A stretch of DNA of 64,000 nt from Methanoculleus frigidifontis (GTDB taxonomy: Archaea; Halobacteriota; Methanomicrobia; Methanomicrobiales; Methanoculleaceae), in NCBI RefSeq assembly GCF_030464345.1, contig NZ_VCYH01000003.1:62001-126000 (forward strand). The letters run 5' to 3'. This document shows positions 52,901 to 60,703 of the stretch, piece by piece. Each line of letters opens with the position of its first letter. Positions within the stretch are counted from its first letter, which is position 1. The position numbers and the translations under genes are program-made. A model generated the notes under the pieces. It saw nothing but the letters and a program-made list of their open reading frames with translations, was not told the origin of the DNA and did not search any database.

Positions 52901-53757
52901 CCGGCCTGTACCTTGGACCACGGCCCGTAGACGTAGCCGTTGGTGTACTCGAGCGTGTAGTCGACAACCGTGATGCCTTTTGCATCAGTTGTTTTTCCGC
53001 CGATCGAGTCGTCGCTTGTCACGGTGATGACGGCGCGGTAGCGCCCGGTCTGAGCCGGCGTCCACGCAATCCTGTCAGTGAAGCTGCCCCATGCGGGGAT
53101 CACCTCATCGTTGTAGGTCCACGAGTCGACCGAGGCGTTTGTTTCATCAAGGATCTCGACGCTGATGTCGAGCGGGGAAGTTGCGGTGCCCCTCTGGTTT
53201 GTGACCGATGCGACGAGGGTGTTCTCCTGATCGAGGAGCATCCGGTTCGATACGACACCGATGGTGGAGTAGACGACATTATGTTTCAGTGTCGTGATGG
53301 AGGCGTTGGTGATGCCGGAGACCGGGATGTCCTCACCCGACGTGGAGTTCAAGAACCCGTAGTTGTTGACGATGAGCGTGACGGGTGTCGTTCTGCCCGT
53401 GTCGTCGACGGCGGTGAACGTCGCGGTGAAGAGCGTTGCGTCGCCGTTGATGCCGTCAAGGGTGCTGTTCACACCGGCGACCCGTATTCTTCCGCTCTGT
53501 CTGTTCACCTCAATGCTGTTTACCAGGGCTCCTTTCGTTACGTTGTCGGGTGCACTGCTGAGTGCGACGATCTGGGGGTTCCAGCGGAGATCGATATCGA
53601 ACCCGCCGAGATTGCTGACATCTGCCGCAGTAACCGCAAGATTCACGGTTTGCCCATAGGCGCAGGTGCTGCTCGCCGGATCAACCGAGAGCGTGGCAGC
53701 CGAACCGACGCCGCAGAGGAAGGTGAGGAGCAGAATGCTCCACACAATATGTTTCAT
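49954..53757 (-). CDS. Alpha-2-macroglobulin-like thioester protein with N-terminal cohesin and C-terminal dockerin
   Basis: The 1267-residue secreted protein (signal peptide to about Ala20) starts with a cohesin-like domain (about 21-155; LSVDPASSTCAYGQTVNLAV, then LGGFDIDLRWNPQIVALSS). A macroglobulin-type region follows, then a thioester helical domain (about 415-730). The motif Gly433-Cys434-Val-Glu-Gln437 (PYGCVEQTTSRM) is the thioester site of A2M/complement proteins. The domain has helix repeats with QNIDGSW and QNADGSW, as in the alpha/alpha barrels. Later beta domains end in a dockerin with two nearly equal repeats (NNDGSVNIIDALYIASYDA and DVTGDGVINIIDALYVASYD). Confidence 0.85.
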   Translation of the reverse strand: MKHIVWSILLLTFLCGVGSAATLSVDPASSTCAYGQTVNLAVTAADVSNLGGFDIDLRWNPQIVALSSAPDNVTKGALVNSIEVNRQSGRIRVAGVNSTLDGINGDATLFTATFTAVDDTGRTTPVTLIVNNYGFLNSTSGEDIPVSGITNASITTLKHNVVYSTIGVVSNRMLLDQENTLVASVTNQRGTATSPLDISVEILDETNASVDSWTYNDEVIPAWGSFTDRIAWTPAQTGRYRAVITVTSDDSIGGKTTDAKGITVVDYTLEYTNGYVYGPWSKVQAGNWFSMRFYVNASHAGNIWLNITAPDYVEVNGGRNQSRYMYASQWNYVRVYMRTDRPGTIDADQFRFDIAAHGKSDTVNGTDVSIWIPSIEVTSVDATTINASAPGAMTFNTLHTNRTFDNRTDIIIQSGARGRTLSGLEYLVGYPYGCVEQTTSRMMASLNVKNYYLDRPADRPSNWQTIRDTANTSIERGITSLVKGGQRGQHADGGWSLWGSGSSESSSSSYASYTLARINKTDEDLNRLLVDKVSNGSTVTSGTVNFEKLIEWFHDNPDNPSTGTWTWSANVCHSWTPQSNTAFVMLIHDMINQTADVQQPYRGYMEENMQNATRYFIDTQNIDGSWSSGQDQAMATGLALWGLESFALTSDDVTAEEIENAKAKAAVWLIDTQNADGSWPAGSHYGWYTNGRVTEATAYGVLALNATGIPADNTTISRAVGWLVSQYEDRGSWGYTWASQVAIDALIQCQPNVVSTGTVTVAIDGTDVCTVPVNSTHPRVVYTLTEAQEEALLAGGTLKRDIFGDGFSTVKEHDVTATLTSGDGPILVSVDHSQHVPIIEVDATIRNGRTIQEFGDETGSDLVQISTDIGVLDYAAQAENPYTVGFASSPSPMVAGEEADVTLTVTSTQDVFSPMVEIPISGFAYDNASTVYENGQAVASEVTNSTASTDQLSLFIEPLAWVNNTLMTYTFTATPDTYGALEMNLRIRPLYDESQVTFANHTFTVQGRGNVSVNVVDENGDAVTADRISVGASSVTAVSNHTFEDVLEGTYSMVVNKTGYPEIHSNVNVTPGATALYNVTLPSTLTAPVLVLSEGGSGSIAGVAQVPPETLNALRNENTSYNVTVLGNGGELGIALEFPMRYLLHDPVVTVNGVPTAYEFRNGTFTYPVGGAYTTTNATLVIYDAPNGQNTIGLGFEGVSLGESNNDGSVNIIDALYIASYDAQLITGLATYDYPDVTGDGVINIIDALYVASYDAGLLTEYYQPVA

Positions 53758-53782
53758 TTCTTTTCTCCTCCTTTTGCCTCAC

Positions 53783-56700
53783 TTAAAGTATTCGGAAGTA
53801 CGCATCTCTCAGGTCGGCGTTGTACTGTGCGATGAACATCGCATCTCCGACTTCGATGGCACTGTTGCCGGTGACGTCGGTCTGGAAGAACCGCGTTGTT
53901 CCTGCCGTGGGTTTCCCGATGAGGCCGACCACTTCACGCAGGACGTGCAGGGTATCGAGCTGGTTGACCTCCCCGTCGTTGTTCGCATCGCCGTAGAGAA
54001 GCAGGTCGGCGTTGCCGTTCGTGACCTCGACCGGGATCTCGAATTCGTTTGCATCCCAGAGCCGTGCGGTCAGGTTCAGATCGGTCTCATCGCCGCTCGC
54101 CCCGATCACGCTGATACGGATGGTGGCGACGGTGACGGTGCCGCTGACGCCTGCAGTCGCTGCGCCGTTGAAGACTGCGCTGCCGGAACCGATGTTCTGG
54201 GCGGTGACCGGCAGTGCTCCCGGACTGATGCTCTGCACCTCGACGACGGAGCCGTCGAAGGTGAAGGCCATCTGGTAGGCGGCGAGATCGGTGACGTTAT
54301 CGACGACTATTGGGAGGTCATAGGTGGTCCCGGGAACCAGCACACGGTCCTGGGGCAGCCTGATGTGCGTCAGGGTGTGTGCATACGAGTTGACGGTGAG
54401 GTTCGCCACGTTGTTCTCGTAGGTCGTCTCGTAGTCGGTGGCGTGGTTCGGGTTGACCTCCGCCTCGATCAGGTATGCACCGCCGACGAGTGTCTGGTTG
54501 CGCCAGACCGTCGTCGATGCTCCGGATCCGAGGGCCGGGACGGTGATGGTCTCGTCCGGGGTTCCGGTGATGCCGTAGATCAGGGTGGTTGCCTCACTGC
54601 CGACTTCGCCGAGGTTTGTCACTTTGAGCCCTATCTGCGTCGTGCTGAAGGGTGTGGTGACCTGCGGGGCAAGGATGTCGACCTTGAGGTCAGGTGCCGT
54701 GATCCGGACCGGATGGACGATCCGGTTGTTCAGGTAGTTCAGTTCCTCCACCTGCCGGTCGGAGTTGACGGTGATCCCGACGTCGATGTCCACCGGGAGC
54801 CGGTAGTCGCTCGTGTTGATGCCGAAATCAGCGGCATTGCGGGCGATCGTCGTGGCGAGGACGGTCTTAGTCTCCCCGACGGCGAGGTTCTTCTGGAAGT
54901 AGGTGGTCTCGTTGTGGCTGCCGGCCTCCGCCGTGCATTTCACGCCGGGGTCGGCGTAGGTGTAGCCGGCCGTTCCGACGTTGCTGATCGTCAGGACGAC
55001 GTCACGCACCGTGACGACGTCATTCCTCTCGAGTTTTACGACGTGCGGGGCGGAGACGCCGGGGTAGAAGTCAGGCAGCTGCTGCTCGGTGACCGAGAAG
55101 GAGCCGTAATCCGACTGGACGATCTCGCCGTTGTGGAAGCAGGTGACGGTGTAGGGGACGGATGTTCGGTCAGCGAGGGACTTTCGAAGCGCCTGCTGGG
55201 ATGCCGTCGGTGCGGTGAACGTGAGGGTCACCTTGCCGGTGGCGTCCGTGTAGCCGGTCAGGATGCCGGTGTAGGGATCCGGATACCAGCCGGTTGCCGT
55301 CAGGATATTGTAGTCACGTGGATCGCCCGAAGGCCAGATCCAATCTTCGTCCGCCGCCGCTCCCAGTTTCAGCACGACCCGGGCGCCGCTCAGTGCCGCT
55401 CCGGCATCGGTTGATGCGTTGAACGTCACCGGCACCGCAGTTCCGGCGCCGATGTTCTGGCCGAGAGTGTAGGAGACGGATCTGTCCGGGTTATGGAACG
55501 AGCTGTAGAGCGAGTAGCTTCTGCCCCCCTGGCTGGTCGGGTCGAGGAGAACGTACCTGGTCTGGTACCAGCCTTCGTGACCGGGTGTCGCCGATTCGGT
55601 GTGCGTTCCGGTGAAGCCGACGACGGCGGCTTTCTCGGTCCCGCCGAGATACCAGAAGTCATTCTCCGACTGCCTGTCGCACGCGAAGTAGCCTTTCTCC
55701 TGGATTTCGGTGCCGTCGGGCCCGTAGCTGGATGCCGTCACCGCGTAGGACGCACCCGTCCGCTCGATCTCGACCGAGCGTTCGGCCGAGTCGGGATACA
55801 GGTTTCCGGTCGCGATCGGGGCGCCCAGCCTGGCTGCGACCAGTCCTGCTCCGACACGTGACCTGTCATCTACTGAGAACGGTGTACCTCCTATATAGCC
55901 GTGGAACCCCCCGTCGATCCCGTCCGTGACCAGCAGGTACGGGAGCTGCTCATCCTGTCCGGTCACGTCGACCGTGAACGTGTACATGCCGCTCGCGTTG
56001 GTCACGCCGGTCTGCACGCCGTTCTGGGTGTACAGGTATACCGTCTGGTCGGCTGCCGGTTCTTCGGTCTGGGCGGCAGGGTCGTACTCGTAGCCATATG
56101 CGGTGATGAACGCCGCATCTCCGGGCACCGTTGTGTAGGCGATCTGGTCCCAGGTCGCCGGCCAGGTGCCGGTGCTCCAGAGCCACGTCATCGTCCGGTT
56201 GAGGTCTTCCTCGACTGCCGGCGGTGTGCTGCGGTGCAGGAGCCAGGGTTCGAGCGTTCCGTAGACGAGTGCGGTTTGCTCCTCGGTGTACTCCATGTAC
56301 CCGTCGTCCGAGACGAACCTGACGATCGCGATGTAGCCGTTCTCCGGCATCGTGAGATCCTCAAAGAGGCCGAGGCCGTTCGTCATGGTGACGGTGCCGG
56401 TGTACGTGCTCGGCTTCATCGCGTCGATCTCCTCAAGCAGAGCCGCCATGTCGGCAACCTCACCGGTGGTGAGGGTTTCGGCATTGCCGGCAGAGAGCGA
56501 GAGCACGTCCGTCTCCGTCAGCGTGGTGACGTAGACGTCGAAGTCCTTGCTGACAGTCGTGCCCCCATGGTGCGGGAAGGCCATGACACCGATATCGATG
56601 CTCATGCCGGGCGGGCAGATCGCCCGCTCCGGGGTGACCACGCTCTCCTGATAGCTGTGCGGTTCAGTATCGATGTAGATGTTCCCTGCCTGTCGGTCGT

Positions 56701-59056
56701 TGATGTAGATGGAGAGAGATGAGTCACCGACATCCGTCTCGGCAAGGTCGAGGGAGTAGGCGATGACGCCGTTCTCCGGCACGAAGGTTTCACTGACGAT
56801 GGTCTCCGACCAGTTGCTGATTGTGAACGCAACGCTCTCGGTGTATGCCGACCCGTCGGCGTTCAGCAGCGGGTACTTGATCTCGACCGTGTCGTTCGCG
56901 TTCACCGAGTAGGTGTTCCGGTCGAAGATCGGCACGGTCGCCGGTGTCGGCGTGGGTGCCGTGTACTTGTAGAAGCTGTCCGTCACCTCGCGGCCGTCCC
57001 AGGTGATGGAGATCGAGCAGGATCTGCCCGTGGGGACGTTCGCGATGTCGATCAGGGCGATAACGCTGCCGTTCTCATCGGTTGTGCCGGTCTGGTTGAT
57101 GTAGACGGTCTGGTAGTACGGATAAGAGCCGGTTGAGTACCGAACACTGAAATTGACATCCTCGCCGATGATGGGCGTTCCTGCGGTCGTGTTCCAGAGG
57201 ACCGCGAGAAGCGGAAGCGTGTCGCCAGAGCCCGAGGACGGGGCGAGCGATCCGCCGAAGAGCTCTCTGATGATGCCGTCCGACGGTTCGCTGCCGCCGA
57301 GGCCGCCGGTTCTGTTCACCGCTTCATAGGCGTTGATCCTTCCGGCACCGTAGGCGTTGTTCGGCTGCATGACCGCCTGGATAGCGCCGTCTTCGGCGAT
57401 GTGGACGGCGGTCTGCATCATGGCGCTCTTCACGTCGGCCGGGGTGAGCGAGCTGTTGCCCGAGAGCATCAGTGCTGCAGTGCCGGCCACGGCCGGGCAG
57501 GCCATCGAGGTGCCGTCCATGACGGCGTATTTGTTGCCCGGGTAGGCGGAGATGACGCCGACACCGGGAGCCATCACATCAGGCTTGATGTACGGGGTGC
57601 TCCGGTTCACCGGACCCATGCTGCTGAAGGCCGCCCGGTAGTCCATCAGGTACTCGGTAGCACCGACGGTGATGATATCGGCGGCGGTTCCGGGAGTGCC
57701 GACGGTGGACGTGCCGTAGTAGCCGTTGTTGCCGGCCGAAGCGGCCACGATGACGCCGCCGGCGACGACGTTGTTGATCGCCGTGTCCTCAAGCGTAGTC
57801 CCGTCGGACTGGTAGTACTCGGTAAGCCTGATCCCCAGGACGTCCACGTCCGTCGAACCGTTGTTCTTCACGCTGATCTCCCAGTTGCCGTTCCAGCTGC
57901 CGGTGTTGGAGGCGTAGGGCGCCTTGAAGTAGAAGCGGTCGTCCGGCTGGTCGAACCCGAGCCAGTCGATGACCTCACCCGAGGCCGTGTTGCCGTTGGC
58001 ATCCTTCACCGTGATGGTGAGGTTCTGGAGATCGCCGGCGTCGTAGACCTGAACCCTGCCGATGACGAACTGCGGTTCGTACAGGTAGCCGGTATCGCCG
58101 TATTTCTCGGACGAAACCTCAAGGGTTACGACCTCGGTCTCGTTTGCGGTGAGCGTGGTTTGCAGAGCCTCGTTCATGCGGTAGGGATAGCTTCCGAGAC
58201 TCATGGAGATGACATCGGCTCCGTTCTCGACCGCCCACTGGACGCCGCTCAGCACCGCGCTGGTCGACCCTGAGCCTGCGGCGTTCAGGACCTTTGCTCC
58301 CATCAGGTCGGCTTCGGGCGCGATACCCAGTGTAACGTCGATCTCACCCGCGTAGTTGGTAGTGGTGACCGTTCCGCCTGCAGCCGTCCCGGCACAGTGC
58401 GTGCCGTGGCCGTTGTCGTCGTATGCCGTTGCGTTGTCGCCGTTGACGAAGTCGGCGAAGGCTACGATGCGGTCACCGAATGCGGGGTGGCTGCCGTCGA
58501 TACCGGTGTCGATGACCGCGATCGTGACGCCGTCACCCACGTTCCCGGTATCCCAGACCGAGGGGGCTTCGATGTAGTCCGCACTCCAGACAACCGAGGT
58601 CTCATAGGTACCCGGACGCTTGATGGAATCGGGGTCTATCGTGGCAGAGACGTCGACGACCGGGTCATATGCCGTGACCACGAGGTCGGGCTCGATGCGG
58701 GCGACACCCGGGATGGCTGCATAGCTCTCGAGCGCTGCCGGATCGGCTTCGATCCAGATGGCGTTGGCGATCCAGTAGGTTGTTGCCGAGTCGAAAGCCT
58801 CGGCATCGATCGTTCTGATCGACTGGAGCACCTGTGTCTGCTGGCTGGTCACATCGGCCTTGAGCTGGGCGAACGATGTGAACTGCTGCGGCTGTTCCTC
58901 GAGAACCAGAAATACCGGTATCCGCTCTCCGTCTTGCAGAGTGGGTGGATCCGGCATGATGAACCGGTTGTCGAATGGCAGGGCAGCTGCTGTGCCCGCC
59001 ATAAGGAGTACAATAAGCAGGACGAGGAGCCCTGCTTGCAGATTCGATAGTCTCAT
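53783..59056 (-). CDS. Giant secreted subtilase with cohesin and dockerin modules
   Basis: The product is about 1757 residues. A signal peptide (to about residue 26) and propeptide precede an S8 catalytic domain: Asp183 (AVIDTGIDGSHP), His217 (DDNGHGTHCAG) and Ser517 (DGTSMACPAVAG). A beta-sandwich of about 135 residues (about 290-427) is inserted between His and Ser. Many beta domains follow, with CARDB-like repeats (about 1365-1565), a cohesin-like domain (about 1570-1690) and a terminal dockerin (GDANNDGEVNQLDTLHVLR, DVTGNSAIEVGDAMFIAQYN). ATG 59056 is preferred because AGGTG precedes it; GTG 59065 is possible. The following gene starts 25 bp downstream. Confidence 0.9.
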   Translation of the reverse strand: MRLSNLQAGLLVLLIVLLMAGTAAALPFDNRFIMPDPPTLQDGERIPVFLVLEEQPQQFTSFAQLKADVTSQQTQVLQSIRTIDAEAFDSATTYWIANAIWIEADPAALESYAAIPGVARIEPDLVVTAYDPVVDVSATIDPDSIKRPGTYETSVVWSADYIEAPSVWDTGNVGDGVTIAVIDTGIDGSHPAFGDRIVAFADFVNGDNATAYDDNGHGTHCAGTAAGGTVTTTNYAGEIDVTLGIAPEADLMGAKVLNAAGSGSTSAVLSGVQWAVENGADVISMSLGSYPYRMNEALQTTLTANETEVVTLEVSSEKYGDTGYLYEPQFVIGRVQVYDAGDLQNLTITVKDANGNTASGEVIDWLGFDQPDDRFYFKAPYASNTGSWNGNWEISVKNNGSTDVDVLGIRLTEYYQSDGTTLEDTAINNVVAGGVIVAASAGNNGYYGTSTVGTPGTAADIITVGATEYLMDYRAAFSSMGPVNRSTPYIKPDVMAPGVGVISAYPGNKYAVMDGTSMACPAVAGTAALMLSGNSSLTPADVKSAMMQTAVHIAEDGAIQAVMQPNNAYGAGRINAYEAVNRTGGLGGSEPSDGIIRELFGGSLAPSSGSGDTLPLLAVLWNTTAGTPIIGEDVNFSVRYSTGSYPYYQTVYINQTGTTDENGSVIALIDIANVPTGRSCSISITWDGREVTDSFYKYTAPTPTPATVPIFDRNTYSVNANDTVEIKYPLLNADGSAYTESVAFTISNWSETIVSETFVPENGVIAYSLDLAETDVGDSSLSIYINDRQAGNIYIDTEPHSYQESVVTPERAICPPGMSIDIGVMAFPHHGGTTVSKDFDVYVTTLTETDVLSLSAGNAETLTTGEVADMAALLEEIDAMKPSTYTGTVTMTNGLGLFEDLTMPENGYIAIVRFVSDDGYMEYTEEQTALVYGTLEPWLLHRSTPPAVEEDLNRTMTWLWSTGTWPATWDQIAYTTVPGDAAFITAYGYEYDPAAQTEEPAADQTVYLYTQNGVQTGVTNASGMYTFTVDVTGQDEQLPYLLVTDGIDGGFHGYIGGTPFSVDDRSRVGAGLVAARLGAPIATGNLYPDSAERSVEIERTGASYAVTASSYGPDGTEIQEKGYFACDRQSENDFWYLGGTEKAAVVGFTGTHTESATPGHEGWYQTRYVLLDPTSQGGRSYSLYSSFHNPDRSVSYTLGQNIGAGTAVPVTFNASTDAGAALSGARVVLKLGAAADEDWIWPSGDPRDYNILTATGWYPDPYTGILTGYTDATGKVTLTFTAPTASQQALRKSLADRTSVPYTVTCFHNGEIVQSDYGSFSVTEQQLPDFYPGVSAPHVVKLERNDVVTVRDVVLTISNVGTAGYTYADPGVKCTAEAGSHNETTYFQKNLAVGETKTVLATTIARNAADFGINTSDYRLPVDIDVGITVNSDRQVEELNYLNNRIVHPVRITAPDLKVDILAPQVTTPFSTTQIGLKVTNLGEVGSEATTLIYGITGTPDETITVPALGSGASTTVWRNQTLVGGAYLIEAEVNPNHATDYETTYENNVANLTVNSYAHTLTHIRLPQDRVLVPGTTYDLPIVVDNVTDLAAYQMAFTFDGSVVEVQSISPGALPVTAQNIGSGSAVFNGAATAGVSGTVTVATIRISVIGASGDETDLNLTARLWDANEFEIPVEVTNGNADLLLYGDANNDGEVNQLDTLHVLREVVGLIGKPTAGTTRFFQTDVTGNSAIEVGDAMFIAQYNADLRDAYFRIL

Positions 59057-59416
59057 ACGAAACACCTGAAAACGTTAAACAATAGGTTAGATCTGTACTA
59101 TGACTAATAAGAGTATGCATTCTCGAAGAATCCGATGTGCTGATTTTTCAAAAAAACGGGGAAAATAAATCGATCCTTTCCAGTAATATTGTCTGAATAA
59201 TATATTAATGGAATAAATTTTTCCAGAATGCGGTAATTTCTGTCTGGATGGGGAAACAATCGGTAATGGGGTCTATAAATCCTTAAAATCCTCGTATAAT
59301 CAGATAAAAACGGGAAAAAGGCTTTCCGATATGGGTTCCTGACAGCATGTTCCCATTCTGGCAGTTTGCGCGAGCCTGATGTCGGAATACGGCCCGGAAA
59401 AGTATTTTCAACCTTT
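59057..59416. other. AT-rich intergenic region, 360 bp
   Basis: This stretch is AT-rich and has no coding frame. It holds the promoter of the giant subtilase on the minus strand and the end of the transcript from the PKD protein. AATATATTAATGG near 59198-59210 is a possible TATA box, but no site was fixed. Confidence 0.5.
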
Positions 59417-60439
59417 TCACGTGCCGGCCAGACCGAACCACGGGTTGCGGAGCCCGACGTTGCGCTGTGCGATGTACATCGCATCGCCGATATCGATGGC
59501 TCCGTTGAAGGTCACGTCGCTTCTGAGGAATGAAACCGTGCCTGCTGTGGGTTTTGCCGTGAGATCGACCACCTCACGCAGGACATGGAGGGTGTCGAGC
59601 TGGTTGACGTCCCCGTCACCGTTCGCATCGCCGTACAGCACCGAAAGGACGCTGATGAACCTCTCTTCCGTATGTGTCGCCTGACCGAACTCATTCGATG
59701 CGGTCAGGGTGACCGTGAAGTTGCCTTCCCGGGTATAGGTGTGCTCCGGGTTCCGGACGGCGCTGGTTGCGCCGTCCCCGAAGTTCCAGAGCCAGCCCGT
59801 CGGCGTGCCGGCCGACGTGTCCGAGAACCGGACCGCGAGCGGAACCAGGCCTGCCGTCTCATTGGCGGTGAACGACGGCACCGGCGGTGTATCGCCGGGC
59901 GAGAGTATCCGGACGTTCCCACTGACCGTTTCTGCCGGGATCTCCGTTCCGGCCGCTGTTGCCTCCATCATCTCGAGCACCTCGACCGTGAGCGGCGATA
60001 TGTCGCCTGCCGATCCGGCACCGGAGAATGCTACGCTGCAGACGGCGACCGTGCCGTCAAGACCCGGTTCTCCGAGCTGGTATGCGCCGATGGCCACAAA
60101 TCCTCCGGAAGTATTGATGTTTGCGATCGGCCCGGACTCAAAATCTCCGCCATCGACCGAGGTGGCGAGAACTACGGCGGGGTCGTATCTGAGGACGAGC
60201 CATACGCTGCCAAGGTTCGTGACGTCCGCAACGGTGATCGTGGTCGTTCCCGATGCGTTCTGCTGGAGGGTCAGGTTTCCTGCCGTTACCGTCGGCTGGG
60301 CTGATGCGGCGGTCAGCAGGAGAGAGAAGGTGAGTACGGCGATGAGTACTCTGGCAGTGAGACGTATCCCGGCATCTCCGGCATGCGGCTGCGTTGCTGG
60401 CGGGGAGAGGTGCGATATCGCTACTGGCTTTCCGGACAT
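59417..60439 (-). CDS. Secreted cohesin-PKD-dockerin protein
   Basis: The product is about 340 residues. A long N-terminal leader with a hydrophobic core (VLIAVLTFSLLLTAASAQPT) is followed by a cohesin-like domain (about 40-170; LTLQQNASGTTTITVADVTN, then VWLVLRYDPAVVLATSVDGG). A PKD domain (about 175-260; GLVPLAVRFSDTSAGTPTGW, then WNFGDGATSAVRNPEHTYTR) and a dockerin (about 268-330; GDANGDGDVNQLDTLHVLRE, DVTFNGAIDIGDAMYIAQRN) follow. The dockerin is almost the same as that of the giant subtilase. Confidence 0.88.
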   Translation of the reverse strand: MSGKPVAISHLSPPATQPHAGDAGIRLTARVLIAVLTFSLLLTAASAQPTVTAGNLTLQQNASGTTTITVADVTNLGSVWLVLRYDPAVVLATSVDGGDFESGPIANINTSGGFVAIGAYQLGEPGLDGTVAVCSVAFSGAGSAGDISPLTVEVLEMMEATAAGTEIPAETVSGNVRILSPGDTPPVPSFTANETAGLVPLAVRFSDTSAGTPTGWLWNFGDGATSAVRNPEHTYTREGNFTVTLTASNEFGQATHTEERFISVLSVLYGDANGDGDVNQLDTLHVLREVVDLTAKPTAGTVSFLRSDVTFNGAIDIGDAMYIAQRNVGLRNPWFGLAGT

Positions 60440-60703
60440 GCTATGGTCTTTACTGGCCTTTGGAATATTATATAGTTTTGGAAAATACATCTCTACGAAA
60501 TGGTCGCTATAGTAAAATAAATCTCTCAGAAACGTCAATTGCGAGATAATGTCGCATATATGTGGTTTTTCCCCGCACGCGCGCTGTACTGCTTCCGGTG
60601 CGCCCTTTCTGACGAACCGGAGGTTGGGACACCCGCCGGTGAAAAACGGAGCAATGCGAAATAATTATACACTCTACAATTATAAAATTGAGAAGGTATT
60701 AGA

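Noticed and set aside
49795-55414. Long plus-strand frames (528, 515 and 582 codons) over the A2M-like and subtilase genes
   Set aside because: They are mirror frames of Asp/Thr/Val-rich secreted proteins; there are no starts with ribosome sites and no recognisable domains.
43871-60439. A true cellulosome
   Set aside because: No glycoside hydrolase, carbohydrate-binding module or S-layer-homology anchor was seen among the cohesin/dockerin proteins.
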